From: Chloranthus sessilifolius | Lineage: Eukaryota > Streptophyta > Magnoliopsida > Chloranthales > Chloranthaceae | DNA: 64,000 nt | Direction: 5' to 3' | Assembly (NCBI GenBank): GCA_021018995.1 | Contig: CM037598.1 | Span: 48,375,185-48,439,184, forward strand | In this document: positions 21,319-32,707 of the stretch, piece by piece | Layout of the letters: each line of letters opens with the position of its first letter | How positions within the stretch are numbered: position 1 is the first letter of the stretch | Program-made: the position numbers and the translations under genes | Notes under the pieces: model-generated | Seen by the model: only the letters and a program-made list of their open reading frames with translations | Databases searched by the model: none | Told to the model about the DNA's origin: nothing

Positions 21319-21549
21319 TCAGGGGGTAGGGGGTGGGGTGGCGGAGGATGGGGGTGGAGAAGCTGGTGGGTCGATCTTCTGCCTCTTTTTCTCCCACTTT
21401 TTTTTTTTTTCCTCCTTGGTGAGGATCCGCTGTACCTCCTCATATTCATCCCAAAGGAATTGCAGTGGGTCAGGTTCCTTGGGCGGTGGCGGCTCTAGCC
21501 ACAAGAGGGAGAGTTGGGCTGGAGTCAAGGTGGGCTTGTCATCCGCCAT
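21319..21549 (-). CDS. Small 76-codon ORF of unknown function in the place of Athila ORF3
   Basis: It starts MADDKPTLTPAQLSLLWLEP in a good context (A..ATGG), has a Glu/Lys-rich middle (TKEEKKKKWEKKRQK) that may form a basic helix, and ends Pro/Ser-rich. I recognise no domain. It is in element sense and sits where other Athila elements here carry the large ORF3. A TATA box lies about 65 nt upstream. The frame is intact although the neighbouring pol genes are broken. It may be a captured host fragment, a novel accessory ORF, or chance; I cannot decide. Confidence 0.35.
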   Translation of the reverse strand: MADDKPTLTPAQLSLLWLEPPPPKEPDPLQFLWDEYEEVQRILTKEEKKKKWEKKRQKIDPPASPPPSSATPPPTP

Positions 21550-21614
21550 AGCTTATGAGGAGGAGTGCAGAGGGTAGAAGGAGGTGAATGGGAAGAAGTC
21601 GAGCCATCTGCATC

Positions 21615-21622
21615 TATTTAAG
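21615..21622 (-). promoter_or_regulatory. TATA box upstream of the small ORF
   Basis: CTTAAATAG on the element strand, giving an expected start about 40 nt before the ATG. The CCTATCGAAA array of this element (24045-24460) lies further upstream, now separated by the solo LTR. A 9-bp inverted repeat AATGAATGG/CCATTCATT lies at 21682-21708. Confidence 0.4.
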
Positions 21623-22054
21623 GTGGGTGTATGCTAGAATATGAAGCGGCGTATTCAATATCGCCGCCTTCCAAGATAAGGAATGAATGGGTAATTCCAC
21701 CATTCATTATGGGGAACGAAGTCGTGCATTAACTGACAGCCTATATTTAGCACTGGGAGTTACACTGTAATGCAGAAACTGTTAAGTGGTGAAAAATGCC
21801 ACTTTTCATCCTTTAACCTGACCATTGATAGACCAGTGAGCACTCTAATAAGCATCTGTCGAGTGTATTTTACAGACAGCAGTAAAAGATGACACTAAGG
21901 TAGAAAACCACTCAAGAATACCCAAACAGGGGCCATCTCTCAGCACAGGAATAACCTAGCAACAGCACACCAGAGGGTAGCACATCACTGAACTCTTGGA
22001 GCACATGGCTGCAGCAAGGCAAGGCAAAGGATGTGAAAACAGGCTGAAAACATC

Positions 22055-22575
22055 CTATCGAGAGGTCACCTGAAGACTTCGATAGGAGCTAAAAGCAAAG
22101 AAAAGAGGAATTTGTGCAGTTGAAAAGGTTTCGATAGGATCTGAAGGCAGAAGAAAGATGGATTTGTGTGGATTAAGGGGTTCGATAGGATCAAAGAACC
22201 TATCGAATAGCTTAAAGAAAGGAAGAAACCATCCTATCGAAAACCTGCCTAAGGTGTAAAAGGAACCTATCGAATGGTTTCCTGAGCCTATTGAGATGGA
22301 GACGCTGGAACATATCCTATCGAAGGGTGATTGAGCCTTTCGATAGGAGGGAGAGCAACCCTATCAAAATGATGACATGCAGAATGGAACCTATCGAAAT
22401 GGTTTTCCAACCTGTCGAAAAGCTTCTCCAACCTGTCGAATGCTCCAGGCCAAGGGATGAGAACGCTGAAGCTCTTAGAGAAGGCTCATCCTATTAGAAC
22501 CTATCGAAGAGATCTGAGAACCTAGAGAAAGGACCAAAAAGCTCCATTCCAACCTGTCAAAAGCCTCCTGAAGCT
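22055..22575. promoter_or_regulatory. CCTATCGAAA motif array in solo LTR U3
   Basis: About sixteen copies, for example AACCTATCGAAATGG, CATCCTATCGAAAACC and GTTTCGATAGGATC, plus CCTGTCGAA variants, on both strands. It ends about 220 bp upstream of the LTR TATA box. Confidence 0.9.
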
Positions 22576-23287
22576 GTCGAAATCGTGTGCAGAACTTCTC
22601 AAAAATTCAGCTATGCACATGCTATGACTTGATGACCTGCTGCACGTAACTCGAGGCACTTGGTGACTGGCACGACGATTCTAGAAGATGCCCTAGGAAA
22701 TCCTAACTGACCCACGTGCTCTAACAGAACTCTAACAAACTCTGAGGACCTTCTAGAAGGGATTTTTGGCAGGAAAACAGAGGAGAAAGCCATATATACA
22801 GACCCCCTATTGCAATTAGGAGGAGATCGAGATCTGAACAAAATTCTAGAGATTAGAGCTTGCATAGAAATTCTATTTTCCCTCTTTTAGCCCAACAATG
22901 GTTGGCTAATCCCCTTGGAGTAGCGAGGAGAGAGGTTAGATATGCAATTTGGTAAAGTTAAGAGTGTTATTGTGGGTTCCCAGCTGCACAAACTATAGAT
23001 CTGAGAGTATTGCCATTGTAGAGTGATTTTGATTGCAATGTATATGCTATTATTAACGCTTTAATTAGATCTAAAGTTCTTTTAGTTTCATTTGGTGATC
23101 GATCGGATTTGTGTAGAGGAGTCTGTAGATCAGCTCACCCACTTAACTAGTAGGCCTCTTGGATGCCATTCGATCTCCCTGGATCTGATACTCCTGTAAT
23201 TCCCTAAGTCTGTGACCTTGGAATTGCAACATTTGTAGTGGTTTTCATTGTTCTAATTGATGCTTTAGCTTTGGAGGAGATCTCTAG

Positions 23288-23452
23288 GATGGTCTGTGAC
23301 CATTAAAGTGGACAGATTATAACCTTAAGGTTAGTCCAAGCTCAGGCTCCAATTGGATTCATCTGTTGCAAATCCATGGATCCGATAAAGTCTATAGGAT
23401 GGTCTATGACCATTCAAGTGGACAGATCATAGCCTTAAGACCAGGTGGATCC
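23288..23452 (+). repeat. Two copies of the shared 50-bp LTR unit
   Basis: Copies at 23288-23340 and 23398-23452 centre on GACCATTaAAGTGGACAGAT and are followed by a CTTAAG word. The unit is repeated one to three times in LTRs C, D, G and H and lies in the probable transcribed part of the LTR. CTGTgaCCA/TGGaCAG can pair around TTTAAG. Confidence 0.75.
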
Positions 23453-23931
23453 TATGTTTGGAGTGGAGCCTTCTGCCCTGCAGCTGTGCTTAGAGCCAGT
23501 TGAGGGAATTGTGTACTCTGAACCTCTGTGGCATGATTAATCGAACCTAATTTCAGTGAGACCAATCTCCAAGCTACTCTTCTCCATTTTCTGCTTTTTA
23601 CTCTTTTTCCCTGCAAGATCTAAGTTTCCAAACTCAATCCAAGATAGCCTTTGTTTAATTTCAGCTTAGCTTAAGTGACAATCCATTTTAAACATCTCCC
23701 CTGTCTTTTAGTTAACTTAGCATTAGTTAGGGTGCCAGATCTCCCACAGATCTGGAGATTTATAATATTTTTAAACTAACCTCCCTATGGACATTCCCTT
23801 ACTCACCATCTTTTTAAAACTTGCTACAACGGACCCTGATTACTTGTAGGTCTGTGTGAGTGTGCTCTGCCTAGTTTGATTAGTAATTTTAGATCCTCTT
23901 TTGAGGGAAGGCAAGCACTCCCAACAGAAAC

Positions 23932-24697
23932 CCAGGAGGGTTAAGAGTGTAAATCCCATGCTTCGTGCAGTTGTACATATGGTACATGTGGGGTAAAATT
24001 CCTGTGCAGCATAGGTGCACAACAAGCATGGAAAGAGTGAATATGCTTTCGATAGGATGAGTTTTTAAAATATCGATAGGTTAAGGCTTCCTATCGAAAT
24101 GTGACAAGTATGTAGCTAGCAGTGGAATGGTCCGATAGGTTCAACTCTTCCTATCGAAATGAATGAATATTGATTTTGATAAGCTGGGATGAATGCTTTC
24201 GATAGGTCAGTGTCCTGTCGAAAGCATGGCAGATAAAGCATTCAATTCGCAAGAATGTCGATGGATGAAAACAGTCTTTCGATAGGTTAGATAGTACATT
24301 CGTCATCCTGTCGATAGGTTCTAGATAGGAGTCCGAAACCTATCGCAAAGTTGGTCTCACCTATTGATAAGTCTTAGCACCTCTCGAAATCCTCACCAAT
24401 CCTATCAACGTCAACAACTGACCTAGCGAAAGGTTCAAATGACCTATCGAGAGGTCCTATAAGCACAAGAACATAGCCTGTGTGCGCAAAACTTTAGCCT
24501 TAGCGCCCAACAACTCTTTTGCTGTGCTACCATTCAGTTCATTTTTCTTTTGACCTTGTTCCGATGGTCCCTAGACAGCAGGCAATATTGAAGTGAAGCC
24601 TAATCCTTAAATGGCCATTTTATTGCAGAAAAATAAATTAGAAAGAATCAAAATAGAAACCAAATATAGTACATAGGATACAAATCGAAGAAAGAGA
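23932..24697 (-). other. Element B interval between pol and the downstream ORF, with motif array
   Basis: Noncoding. 24045-24460 contains about fifteen copies of CCTATCGAAA/TTTCGATAGG and variants, the internal counterpart of the U3 array. The part 23932-24045 contains ACATATGGTACATGTG-like palindromic words. The solo LTR interrupts the interval on the left. Confidence 0.8.
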
Positions 24698-25830
24698 TTA
24701 ACCTAGAGGATCCTGAAGATCAATGATCTCCTCAGGCTCACAAATGTTGTTGACACAAAGTTTTAGCCTCTGACCATTGACCTTCATGACTCTGCCATTT
24801 GTAGGGTCCATGACTTCAACAGCTCTAGATGGAGAAACGTGTACCACTATGAAAAGCCCATCCCATCTCGACTGTAACTTTCTTGGATAGAACTTCATTC
24901 TGGAGTTGAACATCCATACCTTGTCATTTGGCTTAAATTCTTTCCATAGCAAGTGTCTGTCATGGAAGGCTTTGGTCTTCTCCTTATAAATCTGGGCATT
25001 TGCATAGGCTTCTAGTCGCAATTCATCCAGCTCGGATAACTGGAGTTTCCTGTGTATACTAGTGGAGTTTAAGTTAGAATTTATTACTCCAATGGCCCAG
25101 TATGCTTTGTGTTGCAATTCAATAGGAAAGTGACATGCCTTGCCATAAACTAGTCTGAATGGGGACATGCCTATGGGGGTTTTATAGGATGTCCTATAAG
25201 CCTAGAAGGCATCCGTTAATTTTGTGGACCAATCCCTCCTGTCAGTTCTTACAGTCTTCTCGAGAATATGTTTGATTTCCCTATTGAAAATCTCTACTTG
25301 CCCACTGGTTTGTGGGTGGTAGGGGGTGGCTACTCTGTGGGTCACAGAGTATCTTTCCATCAGTTTATCAAAAGGTTTATTACAGAAGTGCCTTCCCCCA
25401 TCACTAATAATAGCTTTAGGGATGCCAAATCTTGAGAAGATGTTGTCTTTCAGGAATTGGATTACAACCTTGTGGTCATTTGTCCTCGTAGCTATGGCCT
25501 CTACCCATTTGGACACGTAGTCCACAGCTACAAGGATGAAATTGCATCCATAAGAAGGGCGAAAAGGTCTCATAAAATCGATTCCCCAAATATCAAACAG
25601 TTCGACAACAAGTATAGGTTGCAAGGGCATAGAGTTTCTCTTTGCAATGCTGCCCATTTGCTGGCATCGAGGACAAGCTTTACAGTGTTGTTGGGCATCT
25701 TTGAATAGAGTAGGCCAATAGAAACCACTTTGAAGCACCTTCGCCGCAGTCTTGTTACCACTGAAGTGGCCCCCACAAGCCATGGTTAGGATGTTTTAAA
25801 CTTCGTTTACTACACAACGTCTGATCACCT
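24698..25830 (-). pseudogene. IN: Element B (Athila) integrase
   Basis: The zinc region reads [20 protein letters not shown] followed by CKACPRCQ. The catalytic residues are visible in WGIDFM (D), ISDGGRHF (D) and [12 protein letters not shown] (E). A TAG near 25201 replaces the Trp of the conserved LWAYRT block, and reading resumes in the same family order ([15 protein letters not shown]) to a stop before 24698. The C-terminus has WLFNS/KVW-type and RWDGLFIVVHVSPSRAVEV blocks typical of Athila. Stops upstream of 25783 damage the N-terminus. Confidence 0.85.
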
Positions 25831-27170
25831 AATATGTGCAATGCTTAAAGAGGTGAGGATCCTCTCACATGTAATATCAAATCTGTGAGAAGAACAGATT
25901 TTTATCATCCTTGTTCCAATGTGGAGGGATCCTACCCACAGCAAGGTAATTTACAATATTTGCAAACCAGGGCATACTTATCTGTACAGTAAAAAGCTGC
26001 TCATCTGGGAAAGAGTCATTGATGGGCAAACTCTCTGTTTCAGCCGCTGAGATCCTTGACAGATGGTCAGCAACCACGTTCTCAACTCCCTTCTTGTCTT
26101 TAATCTCCAAATTGAATTCCTGCAAGAGAAGAATCCATCTGATTAGTTTTGCTTTGGCTTCCTTTTTGGACAAGAGGTATTTCAAAGCTGAGTGGTCAGT
26201 GAACACAATAATTTTTTATCTTAGTACATAAGACCTGAATTTTTCTAAAGCAAAGACAATGGCTAATAGCTCTTTCTCAGTCATAGTATAATTCAATTGA
26301 GCATCAACCATTGATTTACTAGCATATGCTACCACAAAAGGTGACTTGTCTCTTCTTTGACCCAAAACTGCCCCAATGGCCAAATCTGATGTATCACACA
26401 TCAGCTCAAATGGCAGGGAGAAATCAGGGGCTTGTAAGATAGGCGCTATAGTCAAACAAGTCTTTAACAGTTCAAAAGCAGCTCGGCATTCATCATTGAA
26501 CTCAAAAGGAACATCCTGGCACAACAGGTGACAAAGGGGTCTGGAAATTTTGCTGAAGTCCTTGATGAACCGCCTATAAAACCCAGCATGGCCCAAGAAT
26601 GACTTGACTTGTTTGACAATTTTGGCAGGGGGCAAATGAACAATTAAGTTGATCTTAGCCTGATCAACCTCTATTCCTCTGTGAGAGACATGTCCTAAGA
26701 CAGTGCCTTGAATCACCATGAAGTGACTCTTTTCCCAACTCAGAACTAGGTTGGTCTCCTCACACCTTTGCAGCATAGAGCTGAGATGGTGCAGGCATTA
26801 GCTAAAATCATCCCCATAAATGGAGAAATCATCCATAAAGATCTTTAAAAACTTGTAAATCATGTCAGAGAAGATATCATGCATGCATCTTTGGAAAGTG
26901 GCAGGTGCATTACACAACCCAAATGACATCCTTCTGTATGCAAAGGTTCCAAATAGGCAAGTGAATGTAGTTTTTTCTTGGTCCTGGGGGTAGACAGGGA
27001 TCTGAGTGTACCCTGAATATCCATCAAGAAAATAGTAATAGGCCTTTCCTGCCAACTTGTCCTAGATCTGATCTATGAAGGGCAATGGAAAGTGATCCTT
27101 GCTAGTTTTTTCATTGAGCTTTTAAAAATCTATGCATACCCTCCAACCAGTGGTCTGTCGGGTTGGAATC
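25831..27170 (-). pseudogene. RT-RNH: Element B reverse transcriptase and RNase H
   Basis: RT is seen in 27055-26798 (GKAYYYFLDGYSGYTQIPV and the active-site box FMDDFSIYG) and 26776-26216 (thumb FLGHAGFYRRFIKDFSK, then RNase H start FELMCDTSDLAIGAVLGQ). RNase H continues at 26206-25877 with [11 protein letters not shown] and [10 protein letters not shown]. The pieces are separated by single stops near 27122, 27061, 26797 and 26213, mostly without length change, so decay is recent in appearance. Confidence 0.88.
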
Positions 27171-28560
27171 AGCTCACCTGAACCTGCTTCAACAACTGTG
27201 ATGCTGGATTTCTTGGGTACTACCTGGGTAGGTGCCACCCATTGTGAATCTGAGATAGGGTAAATTATCCCTGCATCGAGGAGTTTGACTACCTCCTTCA
27301 TCACAACTTCCTGCATATGTGGGTTGAGTTTTCTCTGCATCTCTCTAGAAGGTTTGGAGCCTTCCTCAAGATGAATTTTATGCATGCACACAGCAGGGTT
27401 GATTCCCCCTAGGTTTGCAATGGTCCATCCTATTGCCCTCTTATGCCATTTTAGTACACCAAGTAGTTCTTTTTCCTGCTCAAGGGTGAGGGAAGAAGAG
27501 ATTATCACAAGTAGTTTGTTGTTGCCCCCTAAAAAGACATATTTCAAAGACTTTGGGCGCTGCTTTAACTCCACATCTAGGGGACTGATGAGGGAGGGCA
27601 ATAGGGGTGTCTTAGAGGGGGGTGGGAGAGGCAACAAAGTAGGCCTCCATGGATGGCGCTTTGCTGGTTCTGCTTCAGAAGATACCAGTTTCACATGCTC
27701 AATCTCAGAGGTGGGAGCCTTTTCTACCTCTGCTTCCTTCCATTTTTCAGCAAGATCATTAAACCATTCCTTACCATGCAGCAGCATATTCAAATTTTCT
27801 TGCACAACCTCATCTATCACATCATGGAAAAAATAGTCCTCATCAAGATGAGGTTGATTGGCTGTGTTGTACACATTTAGTTTGACCTTCATATTACCGA
27901 AAGATACTTCCATGACTCCAGACCTGCATTGAATACAAGCATTAGCTGTGGCCAAAAAGGGCCTTCCTAATATTACAGGTATAGAAGTGACACTCCTACC
28001 TGCCTCCATATCCAGCACCAAAAAGTCAGCAGGGTAAAAAAACTTGTCAACCCCCACCAAAACATCTTCGTTTATCCCTACAGGCTTCCTTTCAGATCTG
28101 TCAGCCAGCTATAAGACCCAGCTTCTCATATAGTGACTACGGAAGCAAATTTACACCGACTCCCATATCTAATAAGGCTTTGTCAATGGTGTGATCCCCA
28201 ATGATGCAGGGGATAGTGGGGAGGCCAGGGTCTTGGAGTTTGGGGGGAGTTGCAATAGACAGGACTTGCTTTGCTTTTTCTACTGCGAAGACCTTCTTGG
28301 ATAAGTGTATCCTACATTGTATTTTATGGGTGCACAGGTCTTTCGAAAACTTGGCATAGGCTGGGACTTGTTTAATTACATCAAGTAAAGGTAAATTGAT
28401 CTTTACTTGCTTGAAAGTCTCCATCATTTTCTCGATTTTACCTTTCCCCTTATCGAAAGGGGAAGGTGCTTGCAGTGCCTTAAGAAATGGCAGATGTGGG
28501 ATTGCTCCCTCATTTGTAGCCTTAGCCAATGGGGCATCTTTCTTTTTGATTTTTTACTTT
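27122..28560 (-). pseudogene. PR: Element B protease and PR-RT linker
   Basis: At 28190-28140 the protease loop reads ALLDMGVGVNLLP, with G in place of the usual S/A after DxG. The strand VILGRPFLATANA follows at about 27980. The linker contains acidic and Pro-rich stretches and then the RT N-terminus with SQWVAPTQVVPKK near 27230. Reading is open from 28060 to 27122; a short damaged stretch separates 28137 and 28060. Confidence 0.8.
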
Positions 28561-30218
28561 TCTTAAGGATCCTCTTTATCCTCTTTATTCTCAGTTGGTT
28601 GCTCCTTCAGGTCCACTACTGGTGGCCCTTGTTGTATTCTTGCAGAAATCACTTCTTTTTCTTCCTCCAAGCTCCTCACAGGCTCACAGCCCACTTGGTT
28701 GTCCACTAGCCTACCACTTCTCAATGTTGTAATAGATTTGGCTTCCTCATAGGTGGAGGAAACTTCACCCACTACAAATTGTCTTCGTGGGTTATCCTGT
28801 GGTTGGCTGGGCATCCTTCCTCCCTCTCTCCTAGTTAAGGCATCAGACAGCTGACCAAGTTGGTCCTCTATCTTTTTGATGCTCTGGCTATGAGAGTGCA
28901 CAGTTTGAGGTAAGGAATTCAAATTCTATTGTGAAGCCAGAACTTGTTCCTCAAAGGAAGATGCTCTCGCAGCTGGAGGGGGTGCAGGTTGCTGCACAGG
29001 TGGAGCCACAGGTTGGGCCATGGTCTGCTGGTACTGGGGCCTTGGGACATAACCTTGGTGATAGGGCTGAGCATTTCTGTAGGGCATGGGCTGCTGGGGC
29101 TGCTGCTGCTGGCTTGGGTATGCATCTTGTCTCCACCTCAGATTGGGGTGGTTCCTCCATTGATACCCAGCAGCAGGCTGCTGCCCATAAGACTGAGTTG
29201 CAGCCACATGCTCTGTTACAAAATCAGGAAACTGGCCAGCAGATGGGCATTCTTCAAGGGAATGAGCAGGGGACTGGCATATAGCACATGCCTCCTCCAC
29301 TCTAGCAGCCATAGGTGACTGCATTGTTCCCATAAGTCTATCAAATTTCAGTGCCAGGCTGTCCACTTTCCTTTCCAAATCACTTTGCATCCTCACTTCA
29401 TACAACTTTCCTCTTGAAGTATTTTCCTTCACCAACCTAGGAGGCTCTAGATCCCTAACCAAGGTTTCCCTTTGCATAGAGTTCTCACTAATGATGTCAA
29501 ATAGCTCCCATGCCTCCTCAGCAGTTTTATGGAGGTAGGTGCTACCACAGGAAGCATCTACCATGTCTCTGCTTTTAGAATTAATTCCCTGATAAAAACT
29601 TTGAACCAATTGTCATTCAAGGATTTGGTGGTGGGGGCATTTCTTTAGGAGTTCCTTGAATCTCTCACAGGATTGGTGAAAATCTTCAGTTGGGTCTTGG
29701 GTAAATGAGATGATACCCTTTCTCAACTAGCTAGTTTTTGACATAGGGAAGAATTTGGCCAAGAATTGACATTGGAGGTCACTCTAAGACTGAATGTTAT
29801 TGGGTGGAAGCATTAACAACCAGGTCCTGGCTCTGTCCTTTAATGAAAAAGGAAAGAGTTTCATCCTGGTGGCCTCCTCCCCCAAACCTGTGATGTGGAA
29901 GGTAGTGCATAGTCCCAAGAATTCATCAATGTGCTTGTAGGGATCCTCCTTAGTCAGACCATGAAATGAGGGTAGCATCTGGATTATGGAAGATTTGATT
30001 TCATAGTTTCCTTGAGAAGTTGGGAATTGAATGCAGAAGGGGGAATTGTAAACCCCTAGTGCATTAAATTATTTGAGGGTTCTCAGCTGCTGTTGCTCTC
30101 CCATTTCTAAAGAGTCAATTGCAAGAGATGTGGATGGAGTTTGTCTGGATCTGAGAAGTCTTTCAACCTCTGGATTTAGTGGAACAATCTGAGGTTGGAG
30201 AGTTCTCCTACCAAACAT
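28561..30218 (-). pseudogene. gag: Element B gag
   Basis: The start MFGRRTLQPQIVPL is at 30218. The capsid region includes MLPSFHGLTKEDPYKHIDEF and WELFDIISENSMQRE. The zinc knuckle is CAICQSPAHSLEEC (C-x2-C-x4-H-x4-C), followed by a Gln/Pro-rich stretch and QSIKKIEDQLGQLSDALTRR, a coiled segment. Stops near 30073, 29783, 29735 and 28925 interrupt it. It is followed within the same polyprotein by protease. Confidence 0.85.
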
Positions 30219-30522
30219 ACAACACTCAAAGTCTGAATGCAAAGAAAAACCTCAACACAACAAGTAGAAATAACACAATGACTAACTAATCTAAAAATCA
30301 ACAGATCTAAAAAATAACAGGAGAGTAGAGGGATGCAAACTACAGAGCAGCCTCCAGCACAATGCTTCTCTCACACAGCAGCTTCAGATCTGATGAAATG
30401 CACACAAAAGACTAAAAAACAACAAAACTTGCAAACACAGTTAGTAAAATCAAACAAACCACTACAGATCTTATGGTCTAAACTAAATCAAAACTTAGAT
30501 CTACCAATTTCAAAAACAAACC
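30219..30522 (-). other. Element B 5' leader
   Basis: About 300 bp between PBS and gag ATG, A-rich on plus (T-rich on the element strand). No ORF or notable structure seen. Confidence 0.6.
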
Positions 30523-30540
30523 TCCCCGGCAGCGGCGCCA
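30523..30540 (-). promoter_or_regulatory. Primer binding site, tRNA-Asp type
   Basis: The element strand reads TGGCGCCGCTGCCGGGGA, the tRNA-Asp-type PBS of Athila with one change from the usual form. It starts six bases after the LTR end. It confirms that element B uses tRNA-Asp, the same tRNA copied at 18279-18353. Confidence 0.9.
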
Positions 30541-30546
30541 AAAACT

Positions 30547-30867
30547 TGTTGGAGGATTTCAGTGTACTGATTATTGTGTAATGATAAAAGTAAAATAAAA
30601 TCAAAGTAAAATAGAGGATGGATTTAGCACATCTAAAATATTCTAGACCTGCAAGATACAGGGTCCTTTATAGCAAGTTTTAATAAGTAAGAGTTTGTCC
30701 CACAGGGAGTAGTGATCTAAACCTAGAAGGTGTATAGTAGACCTCCAGATTTGGGTACGGATCTGGCAATTCTAAGAAGAAAGAGAGCTTTTCGAGTGTC
30801 ACTTGATCTAATTCTACAAAACTGAAATATAAAACTAAATCTAAAAGATGGAGGAAGGTGGATGGAA
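30547..30867 (-). mobile_element. Truncated 5' LTR of element B (U5 end)
   Basis: Starts (plus view) TGTTGGAGGATT next to the PBS and contains the conserved block CAAGATACAGGG and AGCAAGTTTTAATAAGTAAG seen in all Athila LTR ends here. It breaks off near 30867, where plus-strand gag sequence of element C begins. The U3 part is lost. Confidence 0.8.
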
Positions 30868-31768
30868 AAATTCAACAATTCAGATGTTACCTTCTTTACA
30901 TGGGTTGAGTAAAGAGGACCCATACAAACATATTGATGAATTTCTTGCTTTGTGTACTACTTTTAATATTGCTGATTTGAGGCCAGAAGCCACCAAGCTT
31001 AGGTACTTACCTTTTTCATTGAAGGACAAAGTTAGGGCCTGGTTGTCTATGCTCCTAACCAACAGTATTAACACTTGGAATGAACTGTAATGTCAATTCC
31101 TAGCTAAGTTCTTTCCTATGTCTAAAACAAGTCAGTTGAGAAAAAGCATCATATCATTTTCTCAATTCTCAACTGAGAGCTTCCATGAGGCTTGAGAAAG
31201 ATTCAAAGAGTTGTTATGGTAATGTCCCCATCATCAAATTCCTCAATGGCAACTTGTACAAAGTTTCTATCAAGGAATTGATCCAAAAAGCAGAAATATG
31301 GTGGATGCCTCTTGTGGAGGTACTTACCTTCATAAAACCGCTGATGAAGCCTGAGAGTTGTTTGAGGTTATTGGAGAGAATTCAATGCAGTAGGAGACCT
31401 TATCTAGGGACATGGAGTCTCCAGCTAAATTGATGAAAGAGAACACAACAAGAGAAAGAATGTATGAGGTCATTGGTTACAATGATTTGGAGAGAAAGAT
31501 AGATAGTTTGACTCAGAAGTTTGATAAGTTGATGGGAGCAATGCAGTCTCCAATGCCTGTCAAAGTGGAAGAGGCATGTCTGATATGTCAGTCTCCCACT
31601 CACTCCCTTGAAGAATGTCTCTCTGCTGCACAATTTCCAGATCTAGTTATGGAGCATGCTAATGCTGCTCAGTCCTTTGGATAGCAGCCAGCTACTGATT
31701 ATCCTTGGAGAAACCACCCCAACCTGAGGTGGAAGCAGGACAATTTCTAAAACCTGCAGCAGCAGCCA
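30868..31768 (+). pseudogene. gag: Element C gag (partial)
   Basis: Reads QMLPSLHGLSKEDPYKHIDE at 30890, collinear with the B gag. The zinc knuckle CLICQSPTHSLEEC is at about 31590. Stops and frameshifts occur near 31088 and 31430. It ends in PMPYNKP, where it joins directly to integrase, so protease, RT and RNase H are missing. The start of gag is also missing at the junction with the B LTR. Confidence 0.8.
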
Positions 31769-32459
31769 ATGCCATATAACAAACCTTTTGAAAAGCTATT
31801 GGAAAAATATTTTGTGACCCACAGAATTGCTACTCCCTACCACCCACAAACCAGTAGGCAAGTAGAGATTTCCAACAGGAAAATCAAACACATCCTAGAG
31901 AAGACTGTGCGAGCTGATAGGAGAGATTGGTCCATAAAACTGTCAGATGCCTTGTGGGCTTATAGGACTGCCCCCCATAGGGATGTCCCCATTCAGGCTA
32001 GTATATGGCAAGGCATGTCACTTGCCTGTTGAGTTAGAACATAGAGCATATTGGGCCATTAAAGCATTAAATTCTGACTTAACTTCTGCTGGTGTGAATA
32101 GGAAACTGTAATTATCTGAGCTTGATGAGTTAAGGTTGGAAGCATATTCAAATGCCCGGACTTACAAGGAAAAAACCAAGGCTTTTCATGACAGACATTT
32201 GCTGCGGAAAGAATTCAAAATAGGTGACAAGGTATGGTTGTTTAATTCAAGATTAAAATTCTTTCCAGGAAAATTACAGTTCAGATGGGATGGGCCTTAT
32301 ATAGTTTTACATGTTTCCCCATTCGGGGCTGTAGAAATCATGGACCCCAAAGATGGTAGAGTCATGAAAGTCAATGGGTAGAGGCTAAAGATTTGTGTTA
32401 AAAAAATTTGTGAGCTTGAGGAGACCATTGATTTTCAGGACCCTCCAATTTATACATGA
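31769..32459 (+). pseudogene. IN: Element C integrase, C-terminal part
   Basis: Begins inside the catalytic core after the second Asp ([20 protein letters not shown]) and includes the catalytic Glu in [15 protein letters not shown], the ALWAYRTAP block, and the C-terminal module FNSRLKFFPGKLQFRWDGPY. A frameshift lies near 32000-32030 and an in-frame stop near 32108; the last codons end near 32459. Confidence 0.82.
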
Positions 32460-32707
32460 TTTGAGTATGTATCATATGTACTATATTTTGATTTTGTTTT
32501 AAGTGATTACTTTCTATTTTGATGTTTTGTTCATTTTCAATAAATTTGTCATGCTAGCATTAGGTCATCATATCAATCTTGCCAAGCAGTCCAGGGACCA
32601 TGGGAGTATGTTAATAATGAAAATAACGTGAATGGAAGCATAGCAAAGGAGTTTGCTGGGTGCTGAGGCTGAACAAAACACATAAATGTAGTTTCTATGA
32701 GCATATG

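Larger units (their letters stand above)
21775..23931 (+). mobile_element. Solo Athila LTR with target site duplication GAAAC
   Basis: The LTR is 21780-23926 (2147 bp), from TGTTAAGTGG to CACTCCCAACA. It is flanked by GAAAC at 21775-21779 and 23927-23931, and has no PPT before it or PBS after it. It therefore arose by insertion of a full element into element B followed by LTR-LTR recombination. A TATA box (CATATATA, 22791-22798) predicts transcription start near 22825. Orientation is opposite to its host element and to the U3 copy at 18354-19423. Confidence 0.93.

Noticed and set aside
27384..29318. Plus-strand frames of 75-150 codons over element B gag-pol
   Set aside because: Shadows of the minus-strand gag-pol frames, with no recognisable domain.
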